A stretch of DNA of 38,567 nucleotides from the NCBI GenBank assembly GCA_016178075.1, contig JACOUA010000062.1, forward strand, positions 1 through 38,567, given 5' to 3'. Shown here piece after piece: positions 15,966 to 24,213 of this stretch. The notes below the pieces were generated by a model that was not told where the DNA came from, searched no databases, and saw only the letters and a program-made list of their open reading frames with translations. Both the position numbers and the translations under genes were made by a program. This DNA is from Acidobacteriota bacterium. Lineage in GTDB: Bacteria; Acidobacteriota; Vicinamibacteria; Vicinamibacterales; JACQTH01. Position 1 is the stretch's first letter, and the number at the start of each line of letters is the position of its first letter.

Positions 15966-17192
15966 CTAGCGGCCGGGAACTTTGATCGGGCGCCCGTACT
16001 TCGCCATCGCCTGCGCGAGCCGGTCGTACGGAAGCCCGTAGACCGTATTGCCGTTGACGCCCGTCATGGTCTCGGCGGCCGTGAGCGCGTTCAGCACGGC
16101 TTCCTCGGTGGTCTCCACCACAGCGCGAAACAGCGGTTCGACGTTGTCCGTCGAGAGCAGCGACACCTGCAGGGTGCGGGGCGGCTTTTCGAGCGGGATC
16201 ACGTTGCCCGTCGAGAACGCGACGAAGATATCCCCACTGCTGTTCCCCGACACGGAGCCGGTGCGCGCCAGACCGAGGCTCGCGCGGCGCGCCATCCGCT
16301 CGAGCTGCCTGGACGACAGCGGCGCATCCGTGGCGATGACGACGATGACGGACCCTTCACGGGCCTCGGCGCCCACGCCATCCCGAGCGGCAACGGTGGC
16401 GCGGAGGTCGGGAATCTCGCGACCGACCGGGACCCCGTCGACCACGAGCTGATCGCGGCGGCCGAAGTTCGCCTGCACGAGCACGCCGACGGTGTAGCCG
16501 CCCGCTTCCGACGGCAGATGACGCGAGGAGGTGCCGATACCCCCCTTGAAGCTGTAGCACACCATCCCGGTTCCGCCGCCGACGTTGCCTTCGGCAACTG
16601 CGCCGCCCTTCGCGCCATCGAGCGCCGCGAACACGTGCTCCTCGCGGACGTGCCGGCCGCGGATGTCGTTGAGGCGGCCGTCCCACGTTTCCGCGACGAC
16701 GGGCAGAAACCCCCAGCTCCGGTTCGGGTGTCGCACGTTCATGTAGGCGATCGCGGCGTCATGGACCGCGCCGACGCTCGCCGTGTTCGTGATGAGCACC
16801 GGGTGGGCGAGCGTTTCGAGATCCCGAATCCAGTGCACGCCCGTCATCTCGCCGTCCCCGTTCAGCGTATGGGTCGCGGCGAAGACGGCGTTGAACCACA
16901 CGTCTTTCCGCGGCAGGACGGCCGTCACGCCGGTCCGCACCGGACCTTCCCCCACCTTGAGCGCGCCGCTGCCGCGAACGATTGTCGAGTGCCCGACCAG
17001 GACGCCGGTGACGTCGGTGATGGCGTTGGCGGGTCCCGGCGGGTAGATGCCGACGGCGATGCCGAGATCGCGTGCGCGGACGCGCGGCGACGGCGCGGTG
17101 CCGGGCGACGGCGACTGCATCCGGTCGCCCGCCGCGGCGGCGGAAAAGACGATGACGGCGAGGGCCGACAAAGAGATGGTCATGCGGCGCAT
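15966..17192 (-). CDS. P1 family peptidase (DmpA/BapA-like N-terminal nucleophile aminopeptidase), exported
   Basis: The protein has 408 residues. ATG 17192 has TGGAGG upstream on its strand and a signal peptide (ISLSALAVIVFSAAAAG). Family segments are RARDLGIAVGIYPPGPANAITDVTGVLVGH, VRTGVTAVLPR, GGGTGMVCYSFKGGIGTSSR, and GNSSGDIFVAFSTGN with the Ser before Gly-Asp that becomes the new N-terminal nucleophile after self-cleavage. The C-terminus (NGNTVYGLPYDRL) is typical. Enzymes of this group remove N-terminal D- or beta-amino acids or act as peptidases. The length fits an uncleaved precursor. It is transcribed divergently from the NHL genes with 104 bases between, and has a TATAAT box. Confidence 0.93.
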   Translation of the reverse strand: MRRMTISLSALAVIVFSAAAAGDRMQSPSPGTAPSPRVRARDLGIAVGIYPPGPANAITDVTGVLVGHSTIVRGSGALKVGEGPVRTGVTAVLPRKDVWFNAVFAATHTLNGDGEMTGVHWIRDLETLAHPVLITNTASVGAVHDAAIAYMNVRHPNRSWGFLPVVAETWDGRLNDIRGRHVREEHVFAALDGAKGGAVAEGNVGGGTGMVCYSFKGGIGTSSRHLPSEAGGYTVGVLVQANFGRRDQLVVDGVPVGREIPDLRATVAARDGVGAEAREGSVIVVIATDAPLSSRQLERMARRASLGLARTGSVSGNSSGDIFVAFSTGNVIPLEKPPRTLQVSLLSTDNVEPLFRAVVETTEEAVLNALTAAETMTGVNGNTVYGLPYDRLAQAMAKYGRPIKVPGR

Positions 17193-17227
17193 ACGGCCTC
17201 CAGCGAGGTTGCTGCGGGTGGTCCCGG

Positions 17228-17233
17228 ATTATA
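17228..17233 (-). promoter_or_regulatory. -10 box of the P1 peptidase gene
   Basis: On the minus strand CGTATAATCCGGG places an exact TATAAT about 35 bases before the ATG at 17192. The context GTATAATCCG matches that at 8606-8615. No clear -35 box is seen. Confidence 0.5.
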
Positions 17234-17296
17234 CGTGCCTCTTGATTGTTCGGCACATGTCCCATAACCTACCGCTTTCCATTCTGGAGGGCTGTG

Positions 17297-18529
17297 ATGT
17301 CGCATGCACGTCGAGTCGGATTCACGCCGGCAATGGTCGTTCTGGCGGTGGTCACCATGCTGGGCGGGGGGGCCTACATGCAGGAGGCGGTCAAGCCGAC
17401 CAATGACGCACCGAACCCGTATCTGACGATCGCGGACTACTTCAAGCTGCCCGAGGGGCGGACGTGGGGCTCGACGAGCGCGGTCGAGATCGACAAGGAC
17501 GGCCGGTCGATCTGGGTCGCCGAGCGGTGCGGCGCCAACAGCTGCCTCGATCGAGCGACCGGTAAGATGTCGGAGTTCAACACGGTTCTCAAGTTCGACC
17601 AGTCGGGAAAACTGGTGAGAAGCTTCGGGGCCGGGATGCTGATCTTCCCGCACGGCATTTTCGTGGATCGGGACGGTAACGTCTGGGTGACGGACGGCCA
17701 GGACAACGGGACGCAGCCGGCGCGCGGCGGCGCGGGAGTCGGTCAGCCGGCGGCGGGCGGCGCCGCAGCGGGGACACCGCCTCTAGGAGCGGCCGCTGCT
17801 GGCGTCGGTCGCGGTGCCGGTGAGCAGGCTGGCCGTGGCGGCGGCCGCATGGGACCGCCGGCCGACGCGACGAAAGGCCATCAGGTCTTCAAATTCAGCC
17901 CGGACGGCAAGCTACTGATGACGCTGGGGAAGCCAGGCGGTGCGGCCGACCCGGAGTACTTCTATCAGCCGAACGACGTTCTCGTCGCGCCGAACGGCGA
18001 CATCTTCGTTTCAGAAGGACATGGCGGAGCCAACTCGCGAATCCTGAAGTTCTCCAAGGACGGCACGTTCATCAAGTCGATCGGCAAGAAAGGCACGGCC
18101 CCGGGCGAGTTCGACCAGCCGCATGCGCTCGCGATGGACTCGAAGGGACGGCTGTTCGTCGGCGATCGCGGCAACAACCGCGTGCAGGTTCTCGACCAGG
18201 ACGGGCAGTTCATCGCCCAGACGACGGCGTTCAGCCGGCCGAGCGGGATCTTCATCGACAAGAACGAAACGCTCTACTCCGCCGATTCGGAGTCGGGTTC
18301 GGTCAACCCGAATCGTCCCGAGTGGAGGCGAGGGATTCGAATCGGGAAGCTCAGCGACCTCAAGGTCACGATGTTCATCCCGGATCCTGAAACAAAGAAC
18401 GCGCCCGACTTCCGCGGCACCAGCGCGGCCGAGGGCGTGGCCGTCGATCAGCAGGGCAACATCTACGGCGCGGAAGTCGGTCCGCGTGCGGTCAAGAAGT
18501 ACGTCAGGAAACAGGGCACCTCGCAGTGA
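17297..18529 (+). CDS. Secreted NHL-repeat six-bladed beta-propeller protein (first paralogue)
   Basis: The protein has 410 residues. ATG 17297 is chosen because CTGGAGGG lies 9 bases upstream and a signal peptide follows (VGFTPAMVVLAVVTMLGGGAY). NHL blades are seen as FPHGIFVDRDGNVWVTDG, KGHQVFKFSPDGKLLMTLGK, QPNDVLVAPNGDIFVSEGHG, FDQPHALAMDSKGRLFVGDRGNNRVQVLD and GVAVDQQGNIYGAEVG. Annotators often name such proteins after peptidyl-alpha-hydroxyglycine lyase, but no catalytic evidence exists here. After the second blade a Gly/Ala-rich insertion of about 50 residues (PARGGAGVGQPAAGGAAAG onward) is absent from the downstream paralogue. The two genes are 57 bases apart and share the opening NDxPNPYxTxxxYFKLPEGRTWGSTSAV. 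Confidence 0.92.
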   Translation: MSHARRVGFTPAMVVLAVVTMLGGGAYMQEAVKPTNDAPNPYLTIADYFKLPEGRTWGSTSAVEIDKDGRSIWVAERCGANSCLDRATGKMSEFNTVLKFDQSGKLVRSFGAGMLIFPHGIFVDRDGNVWVTDGQDNGTQPARGGAGVGQPAAGGAAAGTPPLGAAAAGVGRGAGEQAGRGGGRMGPPADATKGHQVFKFSPDGKLLMTLGKPGGAADPEYFYQPNDVLVAPNGDIFVSEGHGGANSRILKFSKDGTFIKSIGKKGTAPGEFDQPHALAMDSKGRLFVGDRGNNRVQVLDQDGQFIAQTTAFSRPSGIFIDKNETLYSADSESGSVNPNRPEWRRGIRIGKLSDLKVTMFIPDPETKNAPDFRGTSAAEGVAVDQQGNIYGAEVGPRAVKKYVRKQGTSQ

Positions 18530-18547
18530 CGCTTTCAAACCCGTAGA

Positions 18548-18567
18548 GGCCGACCTTCAGGTCGGCC
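18548..18567. repeat. Perfect 8-bp-stem hairpin between the NHL paralogues
   Basis: GGCCGACCTTCAGGTCGGCC is a perfect stem with a four-base loop, in the context TAGAGGCCGACC..GGTCGGCCCTTCGG. This motif is widespread in acidobacterial intergenic regions. It may attenuate transcription into the second paralogue; there is no T-run. Confidence 0.7.
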
Positions 18568-18586
18568 CTTCGGCGAAGAGGTGGTT

Positions 18587-19642
18587 ATGTCAGCCCGTCA
18601 TCCCAGCTTCGTCCTCCTCGCGTTCGTCGTCGTGTTCGCGGCGGGCGCGCACACGCAGAGCACGGTCCAACCGGTCAACGATCTCCCGAATCCGTACCAG
18701 ACGGTGGAGAACTATTTCAAGCTGCCGGAAGGCCGGACGTGGGGATCGACGAGCGCCGTCGACATCGATCGCGACGGCAAGTCGATCTGGGTCGCCGAGC
18801 GGTGCGGCGCGAACAGCTGCGTCGGGTCGAACCTGCCGCCCATCTTGAAGTTCGACGAGTCGGGAAAGCTCGCGAGGAGCTTCGGCGCCGGGATGTTCCT
18901 CTTTCCTCACGGCATCCACGTGGACCGGGACGGCAACGTCTGGATCACCGATGCGCAAGGTCCCGACGGCAAGGATCCGAGGCGAGACGGCAAGGGGCAT
19001 CAGGTCGTCAAGTTCAGCCCGGACGGCAAGGTTCTGATGGCGCTGGGCAAGGCGGGCGCGGCTGGCAACGGTCCCGACACGTTCAACGAGCCGAACGATG
19101 TCGTGACGGCGCCGAACGGTGACATCTTCGTCGGCGACGGCCACAGCGGTCAGAACCGGAACGCGAAGCCGGAGACGAACGCCCGTATCGTGAAGTTCAC
19201 GAAGGATGGCAAGTACATCAAGGAGTGGGGCAAGCTCGGATCGGGGCCCGGCGAGTTCCGAACGCCCCACAGCCTCGCCTTCGATTCGAAAGGGCGCCTG
19301 TTCGTCGCCGATCGTGGCAACCTCCGGCTCCAGATTTTCGACCAGGAAGGCACGTTCCTCGAGGAGTGGAAGCAGTTCAGCCGGTTGAGCGGGATCTTCA
19401 TCGACAAGAACGACATGCTGTACGGCGTCGACTCGGAGTCGAGTGACGCCAACCATCCTGGTTGGAAGCGTGGTCTGCGGATCGGGAGCGTCAGAGACGG
19501 CAAGGTGATGTATTTCGTCCCGGATCCAGAAAAGAACCCCACCGGCACCAGCGCCGCGGAGGGCGTGGCGGCGGATGCGGCCGGCAACATCTACGGCGCG
19601 GAGGTTGGCCCCCGCGCGGTGAAGAAGTACGTGAAGAAGTGA
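18587..19642 (+). CDS. Secreted NHL-repeat beta-propeller protein (second paralogue)
   Basis: The protein has 351 residues. ATG 18587 is preferred over the GTG two codons earlier because GAAGAGGTGG then sits as ribosome site. It has a signal peptide (FVLLAFVVVFAAGAHTQ). Blades follow the same order as in the first paralogue: VAERCGANSC, FPHGIHVDRDGNVWITDA, EPNDVVTAPNGDIFVGDGH, FRTPHSLAFDSKGRLFVADRGNLRLQIFD and AEGVAADAAGNIYGAEVG. It lacks the Gly/Ala insertion. Clear tandem duplication is supported by the shared N-terminal 40 residues and C-terminal GPRAVKKYVKK. The role is unknown; propellers of this type bind or cleave extracellular ligands. Immediately after its stop lies the tail of a lost gamma-glutamyltransferase gene. 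Confidence 0.92.
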   Translation: MSARHPSFVLLAFVVVFAAGAHTQSTVQPVNDLPNPYQTVENYFKLPEGRTWGSTSAVDIDRDGKSIWVAERCGANSCVGSNLPPILKFDESGKLARSFGAGMFLFPHGIHVDRDGNVWITDAQGPDGKDPRRDGKGHQVVKFSPDGKVLMALGKAGAAGNGPDTFNEPNDVVTAPNGDIFVGDGHSGQNRNAKPETNARIVKFTKDGKYIKEWGKLGSGPGEFRTPHSLAFDSKGRLFVADRGNLRLQIFDQEGTFLEEWKQFSRLSGIFIDKNDMLYGVDSESSDANHPGWKRGLRIGSVRDGKVMYFVPDPEKNPTGTSAAEGVAADAAGNIYGAEVGPRAVKKYVKK

Positions 19643-19821
19643 CCATCCCCCTCACGCGTCGTGATCTCATCCAGCGAGGCCACGAGCGCGTCATGCCGGG
19701 ACCCGGCTTGACGCACCGCGCGCTGATGGGCGGCGGTCAGGCCATCATGATCGACCCGGCCACCGGCGCGCTGCTGGGCGGCTCCGATTCACGCAAGGAT
19801 GGATTGGCGCTGGGGTACTGA
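19639..19821 (+). pseudogene. C-terminal tail of a gamma-glutamyltransferase
   Basis: Sixty codons in frame code IPLTRRDLIQRGHERV, then GGGQAIMIDPATGALLGGSDSRKDGLALGY, ending at TGA 19821. The pattern of a final IDPxTGxLxGxSDxRxDGxAxGY is the C-terminus of gamma-glutamyltransferase small subunits. Everything upstream (about 500 residues, including the catalytic Thr) is missing. The tail begins within a base of the NHL stop codon, so one deletion end probably lies there. Translation from the overlapping GTG is possible but would give a meaningless peptide. Confidence 0.75.
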
Positions 19822-19832
19822 GTGCCGAAACA

Positions 19833-19864
19833 ACCCCGGCCGCACCGTGGGGTGCGACCGGGGT
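19833..19864. terminator. Strong GC hairpin between convergent genes
   Basis: ACCCCGGCCGCACC and GGTGCGACCGGGGT pair with one mismatch around a GTGG loop. On the minus strand the hairpin is followed by TTGTTTCGG, so it best serves the TonB receptor gene. It is also suitable as a bidirectional terminator. Confidence 0.65.
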
Positions 19865-19898
19865 CAGCCTGTCTCAGCGATCGACGCTCACGCCCGTG

Positions 19899-22800
19899 CT
19901 AGAAATCGAGCCGGAGCGTGATCCCGATATTCCTCGGGTTGGTCGTCTGGTTGTACTTGCCCGTGTCCGGAGAAGTTTGGCCGTCCGCGGTGAACAAATA
20001 CGTCGCGTCCAGCCTCGTGAACTGGACCTGGTTCCAGAGGTTGTACGCCTGGATCTGTATTCGGAGATTGCCGTTCCGGCCCACCTTGACCGGCAGCCGT
20101 CGCGACAGCGTGAAGTCCCAGTTCCACCAGGAGGGATGCCGCAGCATGCCTAGCGGAGCATTGCCGAAGTTCCCGATGGAGCCGTTCGGCAGAGGCCGGC
20201 GGAACGCATTCACATTGAAGTGCGCCTGGTCCTCGAACGGCAAGCTCGAGTCCACCGTGTACCCGCTGAAGATCGGCTCGCCGGTCAACTCGCACCGCCC
20301 GTTCGACGCGTTCGTTGAGGCTGCGATGAACAGGCCGGTCAGCGACGGGTCGGTATTCGCCACGCCGCTGAGGTTGGTGCCGCAGACCGGGTCGAGGGGG
20401 TTGCCGGTCGTGAACTGGGTGACGCCCGCGGCCTCCCAGCCGTCCAGCGCTTGCTTGAGGATCGGGACGTCCTTGGCGGGATTCGGGATCGCGTAACTGT
20501 AGTGGACGACCAGGATGTGACGGCGATCCTGGTTTTGTGAGGCGGACGGTGGCCCGTAATACCGATCGCGGATGCCCTGCTTCCCGTACAGCTCCTCGGT
20601 CGCGAAATCCCAACCCTGGATCCCCTCGGCCTTGGAGAGCGTGTACGCCAGGCCCATCTGCAAGCCCCTGTGCAGGCGCCGCTGGACGCTGACCTGCATG
20701 GCGTTGTAGTTCAGGATGTCGTCGTCCGTGGTCAGGTAGCGCGTCTGCCCCAGACCCGGATAATCCCGCCGGAGGAAGTTGGCGTTGATCGGTTCGTTGC
20801 GGAACAGATTGGCCGGATTCGCGTAGGCATAGATCGGGATGTTATTTCCCGTCTTGATCCGCCAGAAGTGGCGCCCGAAGTTGCCGACCCACGCCACCTC
20901 GGCAACGGTGTCGAAGCCGATATCCTTCTGGAACGCGACGTTCGCCTGGTAGTTCTTTTCGGGTTGGAGCTTGCCCTGCGGCATCTGATTGCCATGCACG
21001 ATCAACGGCGCCCCGCCCGGCAAATTGCCTGTCTGAGGACTCTCCAGGAACGTGCCCGCTCGTGCGATATCCTGCACATCATCAATCGACGCATTGAGGA
21101 CGGTCCGGGTGCTGGCAATCAGGGGGCCGCCGTTATACAGATACTGGCTGCGGTTGATGAAGTTGTAGAAAATCCCCCCTGCGGCGCGAATCGCGGTCTT
21201 GCCATCGCCGAACACATCCCAGGCAAACCCGACGCGCGGCGCCCACGAGACGGGAGGCATGTTGTAGTACCAGCCGGCTTTCTCACCGGGGAGGCCCCCG
21301 GCGAACATGCCGTTGGTGATGCTGCCGGTGCCAGGCACGATGTTGCCCGCGTAGGCTTGTGAGAGGAACACGCCGGGATTGCGCGGGTCGATCGCTCTTC
21401 GGTTGGCTGCAGAGCACGCCTGGTTGCCGGCGACGCCGGTCGTACACACCGGTCGATAGAGGATCGCGGCCTGCCGGGGATCCCACAGCTTGGGGTCGAA
21501 GGCCGAGTTCATGTTTCTGGCTTCGTACACCGCACCGGCGTGCGTCACAGGGAGGCCGTGATCGGGGGTCATCCGTGGTGTGATGCGCCAGCTGTCCTGC
21601 GCGTAGCCGTCCGCCTGCCAATGCCGAACCTCCGCATCGATACGGTTCGTCAGTTCCGTGTAGCTCGTGAACACGCCGAGCAGGGCGTTCGCATACCCGT
21701 TGCCCGTGCTGAGCGGGTTGTCGGCGCTGTGGCCGAAGTTGTAGACGCCGTTGTAGTTGTTCGAGCCGGGCTCGGTCTTGCTGTCGCGCTCGATGAAGAA
21801 CCCGAACTTGAGGTTGTGGCGGCCCCTGGTCCACGACAGGTCGTCCTGGAACGTATAGCGATAGTTCTCATTCCGTCTCGGCAGGGGCCCGTTGCCGCCG
21901 CTCGGCCGATAGGACCCCAGCCCTGACCGATCGCCGCCGCTGTAGAGCATGTCTGGTAGGTACGGATACTCGTCCGTCTGGATCCGGCCCAAGTGCGGAG
22001 CGCCATAGGGCCCGTAGGGCTCCAACCGCGGCGGGTCGAGGCCGATGTTCTGACGGTACATGTCCGTGTAGTCGGCGGGATTGAGACTTCCTGTGCCTAC
22101 CCGGAAACCCCAGTGGTTGTGGGAGAAGCCCGCCGTGGCCTCGTTGACCATGGAGTCACTCAGCACGTGAGTGAAGCCTGCGGTCAGCAGATCCCCGGGA
22201 AACATGTTATTGACCGAGCCGATGCCCGGCGCCACTCGGTTGAACGTAATGCTGTCGTCGCGGTCGAACAGGGCCCTGGTGCTGAAGCGCATGCTCGGGC
22301 CGAGGACCGTATCGACCCGCATCACGAAGTTCTTGCGCTTGTGAATGGGCGTCACATCCTGCGCGTCATTCGAGGTCCACTCCTGGTTCACCGCTCGGTT
22401 CAGGATGCCGTTGGGGAGCGGCAGCAGGTTGAGCATCTTCACGCCCATCGCATGGAACCGTTCCGGGGGAATGACGTTGCCGGGGAACGGCTGCCCGGTG
22501 AGCGGGTCGATGATCACCTGGAGGGTGCCGTTGATCGCCGGGTTCGTCGACGTCCGGCGGGTCTGGGAGAAGTCACCGGCACGCTCGAGCGCGGTCGGCA
22601 AGTTCGTGCGGGTGACAGCGGTCGGGCGAATGTCGTCGGTGAATTCCTGCGACAGGAAGAAAAAGACCTTCTTCCGGCCCGCGCGGCTGTCAATCAACTT
22701 CGGAATCACCACCGGTCCGCCGATGCTGTAGCCCGAGATGTTCACCTCGAAGAAGGGCTTCGAGGCGCCCTGCTTGATGCGCAGGTAGTCGTTCGAGTTC

Positions 22801-23612
22801 CATTCGTCGCGCCGCGCGTTGTACCAGCCCGAACCTCTGAACTGACTCGTCCCTGACTTGGTGACGATGCTGATCAAGCCACTCGACTGGCGGCCGTTCT
22901 CGGCCGTGTAGCCGCTGGTAATGACCGTCACCTGGCCAATCGCGTCGATGTTCGGGGTGATGTGCGTGGTGCCGTCGCCTCCCTCCTCGCCGACCGGGAC
23001 GCCATCGATCGTCGTGTTCTTGTTCAGCGAGTTACCGCCGTTGATGCTCAGGCCGCGGCCCGAGCTCCACGAGGCGAAGTCGCGACTGAAGGTCGTATCG
23101 ACAACGCCGGGCAGGATCTTCATCATGCCGAAGATGTCGCGGCCCTTCACCTGAATCATCGTGAGCTGCTCGCCCGTCACGGTTCTCTGCAGCTGGCTGG
23201 ACGCGGTCTGCACGGGGGTGACCTCGGAGGTGACCGAGACGGTCTCGGTGAGCCCCCCGATCTCCAACGTCAATCTGCCCAGATCGCGTATCTCCGAGCT
23301 CAGCAGACTGATGTCGACGACGGTCACGGTCTTGAAGCTGGCGAGCTCGACGCTGAGGGCGTATCGGCCCGGATTCAACGCGGGGATGCGAAACACCCCC
23401 GAGTCGTTCGAGGCCGCCGTTCGAACGGACCCGGTGTTCGCTTCGGTCGCGTTCACGGTGGCGCCCGGAAGCGCGGCGCCCGTGCTGTCGACGACCGTGC
23501 CGGTGAGTATGCCGGTCCCGCCCCCGGCCTGCGCAAAGGCGGGGGCTGCGCCTGCCAGACAGAGCAGCGCGACGACGACGGCCCGTGCCCACGTGCAGCG
23601 CCTGTTGTCCAT
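19899..23612 (-). CDS. TonB-dependent receptor with carboxypeptidase-regulatory domain (Oar-like)
   Basis: The protein has 1237 residues from ATG 23612, preceded on its strand by GGGGAGG. The track ORF starts 28 codons early. It has a Sec signal (AVVVALLCLAGAAPAFAQ). An extracellular-fold carboxypeptidase regulatory-like domain follows (GTVVDSTGAALPGATVNATE to about residue 115). The plug is next (VKGRDIFGMMKILPGVVD, INGGNSLNKNTTIDGVPV), then a long beta barrel ending in the aromatic NIGITLRLDF. This is the standard acidobacterial outer-membrane transporter family for oligosaccharides or peptides. One barrel segment (TPRMTPDHGLPVTHAG) departs from the usual TLDYGLRFT, probably by substitution. 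Two LacI-type operators upstream suggest control by a sugar-responsive regulator. No inner-membrane partner lies beside it. Confidence 0.95.
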   Translation of the reverse strand: MDNRRCTWARAVVVALLCLAGAAPAFAQAGGGTGILTGTVVDSTGAALPGATVNATEANTGSVRTAASNDSGVFRIPALNPGRYALSVELASFKTVTVVDISLLSSEIRDLGRLTLEIGGLTETVSVTSEVTPVQTASSQLQRTVTGEQLTMIQVKGRDIFGMMKILPGVVDTTFSRDFASWSSGRGLSINGGNSLNKNTTIDGVPVGEEGGDGTTHITPNIDAIGQVTVITSGYTAENGRQSSGLISIVTKSGTSQFRGSGWYNARRDEWNSNDYLRIKQGASKPFFEVNISGYSIGGPVVIPKLIDSRAGRKKVFFFLSQEFTDDIRPTAVTRTNLPTALERAGDFSQTRRTSTNPAINGTLQVIIDPLTGQPFPGNVIPPERFHAMGVKMLNLLPLPNGILNRAVNQEWTSNDAQDVTPIHKRKNFVMRVDTVLGPSMRFSTRALFDRDDSITFNRVAPGIGSVNNMFPGDLLTAGFTHVLSDSMVNEATAGFSHNHWGFRVGTGSLNPADYTDMYRQNIGLDPPRLEPYGPYGAPHLGRIQTDEYPYLPDMLYSGGDRSGLGSYRPSGGNGPLPRRNENYRYTFQDDLSWTRGRHNLKFGFFIERDSKTEPGSNNYNGVYNFGHSADNPLSTGNGYANALLGVFTSYTELTNRIDAEVRHWQADGYAQDSWRITPRMTPDHGLPVTHAGAVYEARNMNSAFDPKLWDPRQAAILYRPVCTTGVAGNQACSAANRRAIDPRNPGVFLSQAYAGNIVPGTGSITNGMFAGGLPGEKAGWYYNMPPVSWAPRVGFAWDVFGDGKTAIRAAGGIFYNFINRSQYLYNGGPLIASTRTVLNASIDDVQDIARAGTFLESPQTGNLPGGAPLIVHGNQMPQGKLQPEKNYQANVAFQKDIGFDTVAEVAWVGNFGRHFWRIKTGNNIPIYAYANPANLFRNEPINANFLRRDYPGLGQTRYLTTDDDILNYNAMQVSVQRRLHRGLQMGLAYTLSKAEGIQGWDFATEELYGKQGIRDRYYGPPSASQNQDRRHILVVHYSYAIPNPAKDVPILKQALDGWEAAGVTQFTTGNPLDPVCGTNLSGVANTDPSLTGLFIAASTNASNGRCELTGEPIFSGYTVDSSLPFEDQAHFNVNAFRRPLPNGSIGNFGNAPLGMLRHPSWWNWDFTLSRRLPVKVGRNGNLRIQIQAYNLWNQVQFTRLDATYLFTADGQTSPDTGKYNQTTNPRNIGITLRLDF

Positions 23613-23637
23613 GTCGGGCCTCCCCTTCCTGCCTATC

Positions 23638-23651
23638 TGCAATCGATTACA
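23638..23651. promoter_or_regulatory. LacI-type operator proximal to the TonB receptor gene
   Basis: TGCAATCGATTACA is a 14-base palindrome with one mismatch, centred on CG as LacI/GalR-family sites are. It lies 26 bases upstream of the receptor start codon, just before the ribosome site, where bound repressor would block transcription. Confidence 0.65.
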
Positions 23652-23807
23652 TGCGGTCGCCGGGTGTACCGACCCATTGTGGGCGGACCCTACCACGAAA
23701 CCGCAGACCCCGCAAGGGGGATCTCTCCCTTCCCGTCACGCGCCCGCCGCCGCCAAAGTTCGCCGGAGCCCCGGCGAACGCGAATCGGTCGACCCGCCGG
23801 AGCCTAG

Positions 23808-23825
23808 AATGTAATCCATTACATT
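23808..23825. promoter_or_regulatory. Second LacI-type operator upstream of the TonB receptor gene
   Basis: AATGTAATCCATTACATT is a perfect 18-base inverted repeat with a CC centre. It shares GTAAT-CN-ATTAC with the proximal site. The centres are about 172 bases apart, compatible with loop formation. It is the strongest palindrome in the intergenic region. Confidence 0.65.
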
Positions 23826-23950
23826 TATCCGCCCGCCGCCCGTCGAGTTGTGAGACCATTACCTCCCGCTGGCCGAACAGGCGGTGAGACTGCAAATCAG
23901 ATAAGGCCGAAGCGCGGAGCGGGGAGGAAGGGGCCCCGCGAGCGCGAGGC

Positions 23951-24020
23951 TTGGCGGGGTGCAGCCGCCTTCGCGCAAGGCTTCGGCGGCCCGGCGAAGC
24001 TCGAAGAGCGGAGTCGGGGA
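23951..24020. repeat. Palindromic CCGCCTTCG..CGGCGG dispersed repeat
   Basis: GCCGCCTTCG (23964 on) pairs with CTTCGGCGGC (to 23990), followed by CCGGCGAAGCTCGAAGAGCGGAG. This arrangement is seen in many soil-bacterial intergenic repeats. The whole interval 23613-24213 codes for no recognisable protein; it holds two operators, this repeat and the next. Confidence 0.55.
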
Positions 24021-24026
24021 CCCCGG

Positions 24027-24180
24027 GTTGAGACCGCGCGAGCGCAGTTCTGGAAAAACGCGCCGCAGGCCAGACTGCCGCGCAGGTCAGCACTTGACCG
24101 GCGCGGGTCGCTCAGCGCGGCGCCGAAGGCGTGTTTTCCGCGCGGCCGATAGGGGCGAGCACCAAACTGACCTGCTACCC
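24027..24180. repeat. Dispersed repeat, copy A (related to the MITE at 32846-33159)
   Basis: It shares TTCTGGAAAAACGCGCCGCAGGCC, AGACTGCCGCGCAGGTCAG, CCGAAGGCGTGTTTT and the right end GGGGCGA-CACCAA-CTGAC-C-CTACC with the element at 32846-33159. It lacks a matching left terminal repeat and the nested insertion. It contains the hairpin GCGCAGGTCA..TGACCGGCGC. It is probably a decayed copy. Confidence 0.8.
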
Positions 24181-24213
24181 GTCCGCGTCATACGCGATAT
24201 CGGAGAGGGTGCC

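Noticed and set aside
23647-24093. 148-codon minus ORF and the similar ORF at 32695-32982 sharing VLTCAAVWPAARFSRT
   Set aside because: The similarity comes from the dispersed repeat copies A and B, not from a protein family.
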